The notes under the pieces: model-generated | Databases searched by the model: none | Seen by the model: the letters and a program-made list of their open reading frames with translations, nothing else | Told to the model about the DNA's origin: nothing | Assembly (NCBI RefSeq): GCF_900187425.1 | Contig: NZ_FYDJ01000003.1 | Span: 460,987-524,986, forward strand | DNA length: 64,000 bases | Reading direction: 5' to 3' | Source of the DNA: Pseudomonas sp. Irchel s3h14 | GTDB lineage: Bacteria; Pseudomonadota; Gammaproteobacteria; Pseudomonadales; Pseudomonadaceae | Translations under genes and position numbers: made by a program | Shown: positions 6,852 to 26,193 of the stretch, piece by piece | Numbering within the stretch: the stretch's first letter is position 1 | Layout of the letters: each line of letters opens with the position of its first letter

Positions 6852-7709
6852 TCAACGACGTGGCAGGAATTGCAGCGGATCTACAGGTTTACCTTGTCGG
6901 CGAATCTCAAAATGCAGCTTCACCCGGTCTGTACCCGTTGACCCCATTTCGGCAATTGTCTGTCCGACTTTGACCTGCTGCCCCTCCCGAACCAACAGCC
7001 TGCGGTTATGTCCGTAGGCACTGACGTAGGTATCGCTGTGTTTGATGATGACTAATTCGCCGTAGCCCCTTAAGCCACTCCCGGCGTATACCACCGTCCC
7101 ATCAGACGCAGCTAAAACAGGCTGTCCCAAATCCCCGGCGATATCAATTCCTTTATTCAAACTGCCGTTTGAAGAGAATTTTCCAATGAGAATGCCATTA
7201 GATGGCCACCCCCAGCCGGTCGGGGCCGGACCGGCAGGAGGCATCGGAGCAGGGGTCGGCTTGCTGGCGACGGACGGTGCAACCACTGCTGTGCTGGTGG
7301 TTGCGCCATTCGCCTGGCGCCGGATAACCGTGGTTTTCAGCGACGAAGAAGGCGTTGAATCAATGGAGCTGGCCACCGGCGTCGGCGTTGAACCGGTGCG
7401 ACCGTCAAAGCGAATCGTCTGACCCGGATGGATCGTATAAGGCGTAGGAATGTTGTTGCGTGCCGCGAGGGCTTTGTAGTCCCAGCCGTAGCGAAAGGCG
7501 ATGGAGAACAAGGTGTCTTTAGGTCGGACGACGTATTGACCCGTGGTCACTGCCGGACGCTGGGCGACGGCTTTGTTGCGATCGACGACGCGTACTTCGC
7601 TCGATTTGTTGCTGGAGCAACCGACTAGCAAGGTGCTCAAGACAAGGCCAGTCACCAGGCGCTGAAAGCTCGTTTTACCCATTCGCTGCGCAATGACTGT
7701 GAGACTCAC
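6852..7709 (-). CDS. nlpD: Lipoprotein NlpD (LysM and degenerate M23/LytM domains)
   Basis: Envelope lipoprotein that activates septal amidases at cell division. The likely start is the GTG at 7709, preceded by AGGGAG; an ATG at 7772 in the same frame lacks a ribosome site. A lipoprotein signal ends in LVGC, followed by a LysM peptidoglycan-binding domain (GQYVVRPKDTLFSIAFRYGW) and a C-terminal LytM domain. Zinc ligands are altered (NKGIDIAG and KLHFEIR in place of the HxD and HxH patterns), as expected for a non-catalytic amidase activator. 285 residues. The 211 bases between it and pcm show nothing recognisable. It probably contains the rpoS promoter. Confidence 0.92.
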   Translation of the reverse strand: MSLTVIAQRMGKTSFQRLVTGLVLSTLLVGCSSNKSSEVRVVDRNKAVAQRPAVTTGQYVVRPKDTLFSIAFRYGWDYKALAARNNIPTPYTIHPGQTIRFDGRTGSTPTPVASSIDSTPSSSLKTTVIRRQANGATTSTAVVAPSVASKPTPAPMPPAGPAPTGWGWPSNGILIGKFSSNGSLNKGIDIAGDLGQPVLAASDGTVVYAGSGLRGYGELVIIKHSDTYVSAYGHNRRLLVREGQQVKVGQTIAEMGSTGTDRVKLHFEIRRQGKPVDPLQFLPRR

Positions 7710-7920
7710 CCGCCGCTCCCTTTGTGGTGGCTGAAAATTTGGATTGCCGTGTTCTGGCATGAAATGTCGCAAGTATAACGGGCCGTGCAGGCTTTACCTT
7801 TAATGAAGCGAAATGGCTTCGCGCACACGTTTGCTGCCTGACGATGAATCCCGTTTAACTGATCGATGCCGCTGTAAGACAGGAGCAATCGAAGAGAATT
7901 CAGCGCCCTGAAACAAATGC

Positions 7921-9334
<1,414 letters not shown>

Positions 9335-9347
<13 letters not shown>

Positions 9348-10393
9348 GGGCTGTCCGTCTGCCCCACCGGCACCAGATCAACAAGCTCGCGCACCAATAC
9401 GGTGGCGAAGCATCCGGCCGGGAGGACGAATTCCAGTTGCAGAATGTCAGGCTCGGGATAATGCCACGTCAACCCACCAATGGGCAGCCGCAGGATGCGA
9501 CGTTCGTGGCTCATACCGGCGTTAATCAACCAATCACGCAAGTCCGCTTCGCGAGAGGCGATTGCCTGCTCCAGTTCATGGACAGCGCCCGTCGTCGGCG
9601 AGTCACCTTCACCCCACTGCGGACCGGTCGGGTGCAGATCGAGAATTGCCAGACGCGGGTCGCTGCACTCGGCTTCACCGGCCGGAAAGAAGCTGCGGCT
9701 GTCGGTGAAGGCCAGCAGATCGCCAACCTGGGCACGCTGCCAGCTGCCATCGGCGACACGCGCCGCCAACACCTGATTAAACAGAAAACTGCGCGCCGTA
9801 GAGAGCAGACGCGAACGCACGTTGCGCTGTTCCGGCAACGCTTTACGCGCCGCCCAGGCACGGGCATCGACCACGTTACCGCCGTCAAACCCAAAACGCT
9901 GGGCGCCGAAATAATTGGGAATACCTTGCTTGGCGATCAGTTGCAGACGCTCCTCGATCGCCGCTTTGTCGCCAGCGAATTGCGTCAGTCGCAACGTGAA
10001 GCCATTGGCCGAGTGGGCACCGCGTTGCAGCTTGCGTTTGTGCCGGCCGGTCTTGAGGATCTTCAGCGTATCGTTTTCCGCCGCCGACAGATCAGGATCG
10101 GCCTTGCCCGGCAGCTGCACGCTGAACCACTGGCGAGTCAGCGCCTGACGATCCTTGAGGCCCGCGTAACTGACGGTGCGCAATGGCACGCCCGCTGCCT
10201 TGGCGATCCGCCGTGCCGCTTCTTCGGTATTCAGACCGCGCTTTTCCACCCAGATCCACAAGTGTTCGCCATCACCACTGAGGGGGATATTGAGGACTTC
10301 ATCGACCTGAAAATCTTCCGCCGTGGCTTTCAATACTGCGGTGCCGAGGGCTTCGCCATAGGCCCGAGGGCCGAGCAATTGCAGTTCGTTCAT
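9335..10393 (-). CDS. truD: tRNA pseudouridine(13) synthase TruD
   Basis: Makes pseudouridine at position 13 of tRNA-Glu. The catalytic aspartate lies in [16 protein letters not shown]; other family motifs are [14 protein letters not shown] and [12 protein letters not shown]. 352 residues. Overlaps ispF by 4 bases at its start and surE by 13 at its end, so it is translated within one operon. Confidence 0.95.
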
Positions 10394-10863
10394 GCGCGCA
10401 GCAACAAGGCAACGGAGTGCACGGCAATGCCTTCTTCGCGACCGACAAAGCCGAGCTTTTCGGTGGTGGTAGCTTTCACGTTCACTTGATCCAACTCAAC
10501 TTGAAGATCCGCGGCAATCAGCGCGCGCATCGATTCGATATGCGGGGCCATTTTCGGCGCCTGGGCGACGATGGTGTTATCGACGTTGCCGACTTTCCAG
10601 CCTTTGGCGTGGATCAGTGCGACGACGTGACGCAACAGCACACGGCTGTCAGCGCCCTTGAATGTCGGGTCGGTGTCCGGGAAGTGCTTGCCAATATCAC
10701 CCAGCGCAGCGGCGCCGAGCAAGGCATCGCTCAAGGCGTGCAGCAGGACGTCACCGTCGGAGTGAGCGAGCAGCCCGAAGCCGTGTGCAATCTGCACGCC
10801 GCCCAGAGTAATGAAATCGCCTTCAGCGAAACGGTGCACATCATAGCCGTGGCCAATACGCAT
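10390..10863 (-). CDS. ispF: 2-C-methyl-D-erythritol 2,4-cyclodiphosphate synthase
   Basis: Fifth step of the MEP isoprenoid pathway. Zinc ligands lie in GYDVHRF near the N-terminus and in [19 protein letters not shown]; the conserved [11 protein letters not shown] follows. 157 residues. The ATG comes directly after the seven T residues of the fghA terminator, so no ordinary ribosome site is free: the only G-rich stretch (GGGGCG) is the 3' arm of that hairpin. truD starts within its last four bases. Confidence 0.96.
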   Translation of the reverse strand: MRIGHGYDVHRFAEGDFITLGGVQIAHGFGLLAHSDGDVLLHALSDALLGAAALGDIGKHFPDTDPTFKGADSRVLLRHVVALIHAKGWKVGNVDNTIVAQAPKMAPHIESMRALIAADLQVELDQVNVKATTTEKLGFVGREEGIAVHSVALLLRA

Positions 10864-10893
10864 AAAAAAACGCCCCGATTTTTGTCAGGGCGT
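10864..10893 (-). terminator. Intrinsic terminator of fghA, touching the ispF start
   Basis: On the minus strand ACGCCC...GGGCGT (with GA/TC pairs inside) is followed by seven T residues that run straight into the ispF ATG. It can end fghA mRNA, and in read-through RNA it would cover the region where an ispF ribosome site should be. Confidence 0.75.
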
Positions 10894-10916
10894 GATTCTA
10901 CCTGCTTTGTCGAACA

Positions 10917-11762
10917 TTAGGCGCTTAGAGCGCGCCCATGATGTTGCAAGTGTTCGTCGATGAAACTGGCGATGAAGAAATAGCTGTGGTCGTAGCCGGG
11001 TTGCAGGCGCAACGTCAGCGGATGACCGGACAGTTTGGCGGCCTGTTGCAAGGCTTCAGGCTTGAGCTGGGTGGCCAGGAAATCGTCGCGATCACCCTGG
11101 TCGACCAGCAGCGGCAACTTCTCATCAGCCTCGGCAATCAACGCGCAGGCATCCCACTCGCGCCATTTCGACCGGTCTTCACCCAGGTAGCGGGAAAAGG
11201 CCTTCTGCCCCCATGGGCAGTCCATCGGATTGTTGATCGGCGAGAACGCCGACACCGACTGATAACGCCCCGGATTACGCAACGCGCAGACCAAAGCACC
11301 ATGGCCACCCATGGAGTGACCGCTGATGCCGCGCTTGTCCGACGCCGGGAAATGGGCTTCGACCAATGCGGGCAATTCCTGCACGACATAGTCATGCATC
11401 CGATAGTGTCGGGACCAGGGTTCCTGCGTGGCATTCAGATAAAACCCGGCACCGAGACCGAAGTCCCAGGCGCCATCCGGATCACCCGGAACATCGGGAC
11501 CGCGAGGACTGGTGTCCGGTGCAACGATGATCAGCCCCAGCTCGGCGGCCATGCGCATGGCGCCGGCCTTTTGCATGAAGTTTTCGTCGGTGCAGGTCAG
11601 GCCGGACAACCAGTACAGCACCGGCAACTTGCCGCCCTGCTCCGCTTGCGGCGGCAGGTACACGGCAAACACCATGTCGCAGCCGAGCACATCGGAGCGG
11701 TGCCGATAGCGTTTGTGCCAGCCGCCGAAGCTTTTCTGGCAGGAGATATTTTCCAGGCTCAT
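10917..11762 (-). CDS. fghA: S-formylglutathione hydrolase
   Basis: Second step of glutathione-dependent formaldehyde oxidation: hydrolyses S-formylglutathione to formate and glutathione. Alpha/beta hydrolase of esterase D type with the nucleophile in [24 protein letters not shown] near the N-terminus and the histidine in [10 protein letters not shown]. 281 residues. It follows adhC after 8 bases and clearly shares its transcript. Confidence 0.96.
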   Translation of the reverse strand: MSLENISCQKSFGGWHKRYRHRSDVLGCDMVFAVYLPPQAEQGGKLPVLYWLSGLTCTDENFMQKAGAMRMAAELGLIIVAPDTSPRGPDVPGDPDGAWDFGLGAGFYLNATQEPWSRHYRMHDYVVQELPALVEAHFPASDKRGISGHSMGGHGALVCALRNPGRYQSVSAFSPINNPMDCPWGQKAFSRYLGEDRSKWREWDACALIAEADEKLPLLVDQGDRDDFLATQLKPEALQQAAKLSGHPLTLRLQPGYDHSYFFIASFIDEHLQHHGRALSA

Positions 11763-11770
11763 GACCGACC

Positions 11771-12964
<1,194 letters not shown>

Positions 12965-12990
12965 TTATTGCCATACAGGGATAATCCTCG

Positions 12991-13887
12991 ATGTCCGAAA
13001 ACCGCTGGGAAGGTATCGACGAATTTGTCGCCGTGGCCGAGTGCAGCCAGTTCACGGCTGCCGCGGAACGCCTCGGGGTTTCTTCCTCGCACATCAGTCG
13101 ACAAATAGTACGCCTCGAAGAGCGCCTTCAGACGCGACTGCTTTATCGCAGTACCCGCCGGGTCACTCTGACCGAGGCAGGGCAAACCTTTCTGCAACAT
13201 TGCCAGCGCCTACAGGATGGTCGCGAAGAAGCACTGCGAGCGGTGGGTGACCTGACTAGCGAACCCAAAGGCATGCTGCGCATGACCTGCGCCGTGGCGT
13301 ATGGCGAACGCTTCATCGTGCCGCTGGTGACCCGTTTCATGGGGCTCTATCCGCAACTGCGCATCGACATCGAACTGAGCAACCGCCAACTCGACCTCGT
13401 GCATGAAGGCCTGGATCTGGCAATCCGGCTCGGCCGCCTGCAAGACTCACGACTGGTGGCGACACGTCTGGCGCCACGACGCATGTACCTGTGCGCATCG
13501 CCGTCCTACCTGGAACGGTATGGTCGCCCACATAGCTTGTCGGAACTAAGCCGCCACAACTGCCTCATTGGTAGCTCGGATATCTGGCAACTGGAACAGA
13601 ACGGGCGGGAATTTTCCCAGCGAGTGCAGGGAAACTGGCGTTGCAATAGTGGGCAAGCAGTTTTGGATGCGGCTTTACAGGGTGTGGGTTTGTGCCAGCT
13701 GCCGGACTACTACGTGCTCGAGCATCTGAAAAACGGCGAATTGATTTCGCTGCTGGAAGCCCACCAACCGCCGAACACTGCCGTGTGGGCGCTTTATCCA
13801 CAGCAGCGGCATCTGTCACCCAAGGTGCGCAAGTTGGTGGATTACTTGAAGGAAGGGCTGGCCGAACGGCCGGAGTATCGAACTTAG
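12991..13887 (+). CDS. gfnR: LysR-family regulator of formaldehyde detoxification
   Basis: 298 residues: N-terminal winged HTH (FVAVAECSQFTAAAERLGVS and RRVTLTEAGQTF) and a C-terminal periplasmic-binding-like effector domain. It is divergent from adhC-fghA, the usual arrangement for a LysR activator of its neighbour. In P. aeruginosa the gene in this place was named gfnR, regulator of glutathione-dependent formaldehyde neutralisation; the name here rests on that synteny as I remember it. The 107-base intergenic region must hold both promoters. Confidence 0.85.
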   Translation: MSENRWEGIDEFVAVAECSQFTAAAERLGVSSSHISRQIVRLEERLQTRLLYRSTRRVTLTEAGQTFLQHCQRLQDGREEALRAVGDLTSEPKGMLRMTCAVAYGERFIVPLVTRFMGLYPQLRIDIELSNRQLDLVHEGLDLAIRLGRLQDSRLVATRLAPRRMYLCASPSYLERYGRPHSLSELSRHNCLIGSSDIWQLEQNGREFSQRVQGNWRCNSGQAVLDAALQGVGLCQLPDYYVLEHLKNGELISLLEAHQPPNTAVWALYPQQRHLSPKVRKLVDYLKEGLAERPEYRT

Positions 13888-13933
13888 AAAAATCTACCGG
13901 TGTGCCTGCCTGGGATTGATTGCTTGAACTACC

Positions 13934-14032
13934 GCTTTCGCGAGCAAGCCCGCCCCCACAGTGGATCTTCAGTGAACATATTATTTGTGCTCGTCCGAGA
14001 TCAGGTGTGGGAGCGGGCTTGCTCGCGAAAGC
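13934..14032. repeat. REP doublet (GCGGGCTTGCTCGC family)
   Basis: Two inverted arms, 13934-13960 and 14006-14032 (TGTGGGAGCGGGCTTGCTCG on the plus strand in the second arm), around a 45-base spacer. Lies between the convergent gfnR and ispD. Confidence 0.9.
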
Positions 14033-14054
14033 AATCTGACAGACACCACAGCAG

Positions 14055-14762
14055 TCAGTGGCGGTTGGCCCAGCGCTGGCGCAACCACTCAAGGTCTTCA
14101 GGGCGAGTTACTTTGAGATTGTCGGACCGACCTTCGATCAAACGTGGCGCCAGGCCTGCCCACTCCATGGCCGAGGCTTCGTCGGTGATGACCGCATCGG
14201 CCACCAGACTGTCGGCCAACGCCCGATGCAGTGCACCAAGGCGAAACATCTGCGGCGTATAGGCTTGCCAGATCACACTGCGATCCACGGTTTCGACCAC
14301 ACGACCATGCTTGTCGACCCGCTTGAGAGTATCGCGTGCCGGAACCGCCAACAGCCCACCGACCGGATCATCTGCGAGTTCACCCAGCAACTTGTCCAGA
14401 TCATCACGGCTCAGATTCGGCCGCGCAGCATCGTGAACCAGCACCCAATCCTCATCGTCAGCGCCTTGCGCATGCAAATGCAGCAACGCATTGAGGACCG
14501 ACCCGGAACGCTCGGAACCGCCTTCAACCCGCTGAATTCGCGGATCGCTAGCACACGCCAGGTTCGGCCAATAAGGATCATCAACAGCAAGACTGACCAC
14601 CAACCCTTTCAGGGAAGGATGATCAAGGAAACAGCCGAGGCTGTGTTCGAGAATTGTGCGCCCGCCCAGTTGCAAGTATTGCTTGGGACGGTCCGCGGCC
14701 ATACGGGCACCGACGCCCGCGGCAGGAATTACAGCCCAGAAGGCCGGTAACGAGGGGTTCAT
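14055..14762 (-). CDS. ispD: 2-C-methyl-D-erythritol 4-phosphate cytidylyltransferase
   Basis: Third step of the MEP pathway: transfers CMP to methylerythritol phosphate. N-terminal nucleotide-binding motif VIPAAGVGARMAADRPKQYL; LVHDAARPNLSRDDL and VPARDTLKRV are also typical. 235 residues. Overlaps the ftsB end by 4 bases. The formaldehyde genes separate it from ispF. Confidence 0.95.
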   Translation of the reverse strand: MNPSLPAFWAVIPAAGVGARMAADRPKQYLQLGGRTILEHSLGCFLDHPSLKGLVVSLAVDDPYWPNLACASDPRIQRVEGGSERSGSVLNALLHLHAQGADDEDWVLVHDAARPNLSRDDLDKLLGELADDPVGGLLAVPARDTLKRVDKHGRVVETVDRSVIWQAYTPQMFRLGALHRALADSLVADAVITDEASAMEWAGLAPRLIEGRSDNLKVTRPEDLEWLRQRWANRH

Positions 14763-15037
14763 TGAGCCAACTGGTAAAGGGTTTCACCGTCCTTGACCAT
14801 GCCCAACTCATGACGAGCCCGCTCTTCAACGGTCTCCATGCCCTTTTTCAATTCACTGACTTCAGCGTCCATCACCCGATTGCGCTCAAGCAGCCCCTCG
14901 TTCTCAGCGTGTTGATCTGCGATCTGCTGAGTCAGTTCGGCCACTTGCGCCAGACTGCCATTACCCACCCACAGGCGGTATTGCAGGCCAGCCAGCAGCA
15001 GGAGCAAGACGAGGAACAACCAATTGGGACTGCGCAT
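14759..15037 (-). CDS. ftsB: Cell division protein FtsB
   Basis: Small bitopic septum protein that bridges FtsL and FtsQ. A single membrane helix near the N-terminus (NWLFLVLLLLLAGLQYRLWV) is followed by a coiled coil (VAELTQQIADQHAENEGLL...). 92 residues, normal. Downstream of eno and overlapping ispD, the usual gammaproteobacterial order. Confidence 0.93.
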   Translation of the reverse strand: MRSPNWLFLVLLLLLAGLQYRLWVGNGSLAQVAELTQQIADQHAENEGLLERNRVMDAEVSELKKGMETVEERARHELGMVKDGETLYQLAQ

Positions 15038-15095
15038 CGAATATCAGGTATCCAGTGAAAAAAGACAGCCATGCCAAAACTTTGAAGCTTCTGAT

Positions 15096-15127
15096 AGCAC
15101 GAAGCCTGGAAGACCCAGGCTTGTGCT
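15096..15127 (-). promoter_or_regulatory. Strong hairpin between eno and ftsB
   Basis: AAGCCTGG (15102-15109) pairs with CCAGGCTT (15115-15122), extended by AGCAC / GTGCT with one bulge: 13 pairs around a 5-base loop. No T run follows on the minus strand, so it is a possible RNA-processing or stabilising structure or a Rho-independent terminator of poor form. Confidence 0.45.
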
Positions 15128-15208
15128 TATAAGGCATCAGATTAGTGGCAAATCCATCGCTGTCGCGATTTTTCCGACACAATCCGGTGTCTTTTTACCA
15201 ATAAACGA

Positions 15209-19165
<3,957 letters not shown>

Positions 19166-19418
19166 TTAAAGCGGTCCGAGCCGCCGGGGAAAGCGAAGGA
19201 AGGCCGAAGCCCCCGATCACCTGCATTAATCACAGTGCAACCTTCGAAAAAACCGCCGCGTTGGGACAGACCGGAAGATGAAACACCGGTACGTTGCTCG
19301 CTACACATTTTTTGGAATCGCCCAGCAAAGACTGCTTGGTAATCGGCAACTCCTGCAATTCAGGCGAATCCACAGAAGTTGTATCAAGAAGGGAGCGTAG
19401 TCTACCGGAAAGCCCCTT

Positions 19419-20732
19419 TCAGCTCAAACCTAGATCTTCGTGCGGCGGCTGCCAAAGCAAATTCCAACGATCCTTTGCACTGCCGTCCAAGCCCGGCAGG
19501 TTGGCCACGGCCAGTAATTGCTCGCCTCGGTAGAGCAGCGGCAATCTGCCACGGACAAAACCCGGCACGCCGCGTTCATTGAGCAATCGCTTCAGATCGC
19601 GATGGCCGCGACCGGGCAAATTCATTACCTCACCTCCCTCACGATAGCGGATATGCAGCAGGCCATCGGGGATTTGACCGGTGAGTGTGAGCACGCCGTT
19701 GTCCGGCAACACCAGCGATAGCAAGGGATCAAGCCAGTTTCCGACGGCGGGCGACGTGCGCAACCAACTGCCGGACAACCACCAGATACGCCCACCCGCC
19801 CGATGCAGTTCGCCATCCGCCAGCCGCCAGATCGGGCAGGCATCGCCGGTGGCATCACGTAAATTCTCCCAACCCGACCAATGGTCACTGTCCGGCAGTC
19901 GCGTCAGCGGTTCGAGCCAATGACTTAAGGCATTACGCTGACGAGCAGCAGACAGTTTTTCCAATGCCGCCAGCTTCAGGGACGGCAATCCCAGCCAATC
20001 AAAGTCGTTGGCAGTGCTAGCGTCAGCCAGGTCGATTTGCGCAAGCTCATCGAGCAACCCCTGCGCTTCGCTCAGATGCGCAGCGCTTCGGGCCATGGTC
20101 GTTACCGCTTGCGGCCAGCGCTCGGTCAATACCGGGAACACCTGATGGCGCAGGTAATTTCGCGAGAATTGCCGATCCTGGTTCGATGGGTCTTCAATCC
20201 AGCCAAGCCGATGCTCGGCCGCATAGGCTTCAAGTTCAGCCCGCGCGACATCGATCAATGGCCGAAGCAACTGCCCTTTACCGAGCGGGCGCTGGCGTGG
20301 CATCCCTGACAATCCCCTCACCCCTGCCCCACGCAACAGCCGAAACAACAACGTTTCCGCCTGATCGTCACGGTGCTGGGCGGTCATCAACACTTCATTG
20401 GCCTGAGTCGCCTCGATGAACGCGGCATATCGCGCATCCCGGGCTGCACGCTCAAGGCTGGCGCCGGGTTGAACCTGCACGCGAACAACCTGCAACGGCA
20501 CACCCAGCGCATCACAGACCGACTGACAATGGTCCGGCCACGCATCAGCCACAGCCTGAAGGCCGTGATGAACATGGATGGCGTTTAGCGCCGGCAGGGA
20601 TTCGGTTTTTGCGAGGTGTACGAGAAGGTGCAGCAGAACGGTGGAGTCGAGACCACCGGAGAAGGCGATACGCCAGGTTGCGGCGTTGCGCCGTGGAGCA
20701 AGTTGCTTGAGCAGTTTCGCTTGAAGTGACAT
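19419..20732 (-). CDS. tilS: tRNA(Ile)-lysidine synthase
   Basis: Adds lysine to C34 of tRNA-Ile2 so that it reads AUA. 437 residues from the ATG at 20732 (MSLQAKLL). The ATP pyrophosphatase loop is SGGLDST, followed by HHGLQ and AQHRDDQAET; the C-terminal TilS domain ends around LPLLYRGEQLLAVANL. The frame upstream runs into a REP element that ends 14 bases before this ATG, so the start at 20732 is clear although the ribosome site is weak. Confidence 0.95.
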   Translation of the reverse strand: MSLQAKLLKQLAPRRNAATWRIAFSGGLDSTVLLHLLVHLAKTESLPALNAIHVHHGLQAVADAWPDHCQSVCDALGVPLQVVRVQVQPGASLERAARDARYAAFIEATQANEVLMTAQHRDDQAETLLFRLLRGAGVRGLSGMPRQRPLGKGQLLRPLIDVARAELEAYAAEHRLGWIEDPSNQDRQFSRNYLRHQVFPVLTERWPQAVTTMARSAAHLSEAQGLLDELAQIDLADASTANDFDWLGLPSLKLAALEKLSAARQRNALSHWLEPLTRLPDSDHWSGWENLRDATGDACPIWRLADGELHRAGGRIWWLSGSWLRTSPAVGNWLDPLLSLVLPDNGVLTLTGQIPDGLLHIRYREGGEVMNLPGRGHRDLKRLLNERGVPGFVRGRLPLLYRGEQLLAVANLPGLDGSAKDRWNLLWQPPHEDLGLS

Positions 20733-20745
20733 GGACACACCAAAA

Positions 20746-20839
20746 CCTGTAGGAGCCGAGCTTGCTCGCGATGAACGATAACGCGGTCGGTCTGTTAAAC
20801 CGAGGCGTCCCAATCGCGGGCAAGCCTTGCTCCTACAGG
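20746..20839. repeat. REP doublet (TGTAGGAGC family)
   Basis: CCTGTAGGAGCCGAGCTTGC at the left and its inverse at 20811-20839, between accA and tilS. Confidence 0.9.
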
Positions 20840-20858
20840 GTGATGCAGGAGCGATCGA

Positions 20859-21806
20859 TCAGAGACCGTAGCTCATCAGACGCTCGTAACGGCGAGCCAA
20901 CAGCGCTTCGTTATCGAACTTCTTCAACATCGCCAGCTGCGAGCTCAGCTCGGCACGGATCGATGCAGCCGCAGCGGCCGGATTACGGTGCGCGCCGCCC
21001 AAAGGCTCGCTGATCACTTTATCCACAATACCCAGGCCTTTCAGGCGCTCGGCAGTGATGCCCATGGCTTCGGCAGCGTCCGGCGCCTTCTCGGCGGTCT
21101 TCCACAGAATCGAAGCGCAACCTTCCGGCGAAATCACCGCGTAAGTCGAGTACTGCAGCATGTTCAGTTGATCGCAAACGCCGATCGCCAGAGCACCACC
21201 GGAACCACCTTCACCGATCACGGTGGCGATGATTGGGGTCTTCAGGCGCGCCATGACGCGCAGGTTCCAGGCAATCGCTTCGCTCTGGTTGCGCTCTTCA
21301 GCGTCGATACCAGGGTAAGCGCCCGGCGTGTCGATGAAGGTCAGGATCGGCATTTTGAAACGTTCGGCCATTTCCATCAGGCGGCAGGCCTTACGGTAGC
21401 CTTCTGGACGCGGCATGCCAAAGTTGCGACGAACTTTCTCGCGCACTTCACGGCCTTTCTGGTGACCGATGATCATCACCGGCTGGTCGTCCAGACGGGC
21501 AATGCCGCCGACGATCGCAGCGTCGTCGGAGAAGTGACGGTCGCCGTGCAATTCGTCGAACTCGGTGAAGATGTGTTCGATGTAGTCCAGGGTATATGGA
21601 CGTTTCGGGTGACGCGCCAGACGCGCGATCTGCCAGCTGGTCAGCTTGCCGAAGATGTCTTCGGTCAGCGTGCTGCTTTTGTCCTGCAGGCGGGAGATCT
21701 CATCGCCGATATTCAGCGAATTGTCATTACCGACCAAGCGCAACTCTTCGATCTTGGCTTGCAGGTCGGCGATCGGCTGTTCGAAATCTAGAAAATTCGG
21801 GTTCAT
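20859..21806 (-). CDS. accA: Acetyl-CoA carboxylase carboxyltransferase subunit alpha
   Basis: Forms the malonyl-CoA-producing carboxyltransferase with AccD, the first committed step of fatty acid synthesis. 315 residues from the ATG at 21806 ([12 protein letters not shown]). Typical: [14 protein letters not shown] [35 protein letters not shown] and [11 protein letters not shown]. The REP element follows the stop after 20 bases. Confidence 0.97.
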   Translation of the reverse strand: MNPNFLDFEQPIADLQAKIEELRLVGNDNSLNIGDEISRLQDKSSTLTEDIFGKLTSWQIARLARHPKRPYTLDYIEHIFTEFDELHGDRHFSDDAAIVGGIARLDDQPVMIIGHQKGREVREKVRRNFGMPRPEGYRKACRLMEMAERFKMPILTFIDTPGAYPGIDAEERNQSEAIAWNLRVMARLKTPIIATVIGEGGSGGALAIGVCDQLNMLQYSTYAVISPEGCASILWKTAEKAPDAAEAMGITAERLKGLGIVDKVISEPLGGAHRNPAAAAASIRAELSSQLAMLKKFDNEALLARRYERLMSYGL

Positions 21807-21861
21807 AGGCGTCCGTCTTGGGTCGACATCCAAGAGAGCTTGGGCCGGCCGGTTGTCTATT

Positions 21862-21920
21862 CGCGCCCTACCTTAAGGGAGAGGCGCGTTCAGGTCGAGA
21901 TTAAAAATTCAGGTCGAGAT
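21862..21920 (-). promoter_or_regulatory. Leader between dnaE and accA: inverted repeat and short direct repeat
   Basis: CGCGCC (21862) and GGCGCG (21883-21888) form an inverted repeat around CCTTAAGGG. The 13-base unit TTCAGGTCGAGAT is repeated directly at 21889-21901 and 21908-21920. Both lie between the dnaE terminator hairpin and accA. Function unknown. Confidence 0.4.
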
Positions 21921-21943
21921 CAGGCCCTAACTATAGGGCCTGA
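21920..21943 (-). terminator. Hairpin directly after dnaE
   Basis: TCAGGCCCTA and TAGGGCCTGA form a perfect 10-bp stem with a 4-base loop, beginning 3 bases after the dnaE stop. The following minus-strand sequence has only a short T stretch further on, so termination may be partial. Confidence 0.55.
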
Positions 21944-21946
21944 CCG

Positions 21947-25468
<3,522 letters not shown>

Positions 25469-25504
25469 AGTGATCCTGTCTAGAAACTAGAAACGTGAAG
25501 ACAA

Positions 25505-25530
25505 CAAGGCCCGGATTGTACCGGGCCTTG
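25505..25530 (-). promoter_or_regulatory. 10-bp hairpin between rnhB and dnaE
   Basis: CAAGGCCCGG and CCGGGCCTTG with a 6-base loop, between the rnhB stop and the dnaE start. No T run follows on the minus strand; it may attenuate transcription or protect RNA. Confidence 0.5.
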
Positions 25531-25551
25531 GCAAAAACATCAGCCTTGCGA

Positions 25552-26193
25552 CTAACTCTCGATCAGGTTTTCCCGCGCCTCGTACGCCAGGCGTACCGGG
25601 GCGAACGAGCGACGGTGAATCGGCGTTGGCCCCAAGCGGGCCAGCGCCTCCAGGTGAACGGGCGTCGGGTAGCCTTTGTGACCACCGATGCCGTAACCCG
25701 GGTAAATCAATTCGAATGCAGCCATCTCACGGTCGCGGCTGACCTTGGCCAGAATCGACGCTGCAGCGATGGCCGGTACCTTACCGTCGCCCTGCACCAC
25801 TGCTTCGGCACGCATCGACAGCTTCGGGCAACGATTGCCATCGATCATCGCCAGTTTTGGCGTGATGTGCAGGCCTTCGACGGCGCGCTGCATGGCCAGC
25901 ATGGTGGCGTGCAAGATGTTCAGCTCGTCAATTTCTTCGACTTCGGCGCGAGCGATGCACCAGCTCAGGGCCTTTTCGCAGATCTCGTCGTAGAGCTTTT
26001 CGCGGCGTGCTTCGGTGAGCTTCTTCGAGTCGTTCAGGCCCAGAATCGGACGGCTCGGATCGAGGATCACCGCTGCTGTCACCACGGCGCCACAGAGTGG
26101 GCCGCGACCGACTTCGTCAACACCGGCGACCAGATCTTCAACTTCGGCGACCAAGGTGAAATCCAACCCCATTTGCATGCTTGTTTTACTCAT
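25552..26193 (-). CDS. rnhB: Ribonuclease HII
   Basis: Cuts RNA in RNA/DNA hybrids and removes single ribonucleotides. 213 residues. Acidic active site in [14 protein letters not shown] (D-E) and [25 protein letters not shown] is also conserved. The ATG at 26193 overlaps the lpxB stop (ATGA). Confidence 0.96.
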   Translation of the reverse strand: MSKTSMQMGLDFTLVAEVEDLVAGVDEVGRGPLCGAVVTAAVILDPSRPILGLNDSKKLTEARREKLYDEICEKALSWCIARAEVEEIDELNILHATMLAMQRAVEGLHITPKLAMIDGNRCPKLSMRAEAVVQGDGKVPAIAAASILAKVSRDREMAAFELIYPGYGIGGHKGYPTPVHLEALARLGPTPIHRRSFAPVRLAYEARENLIES

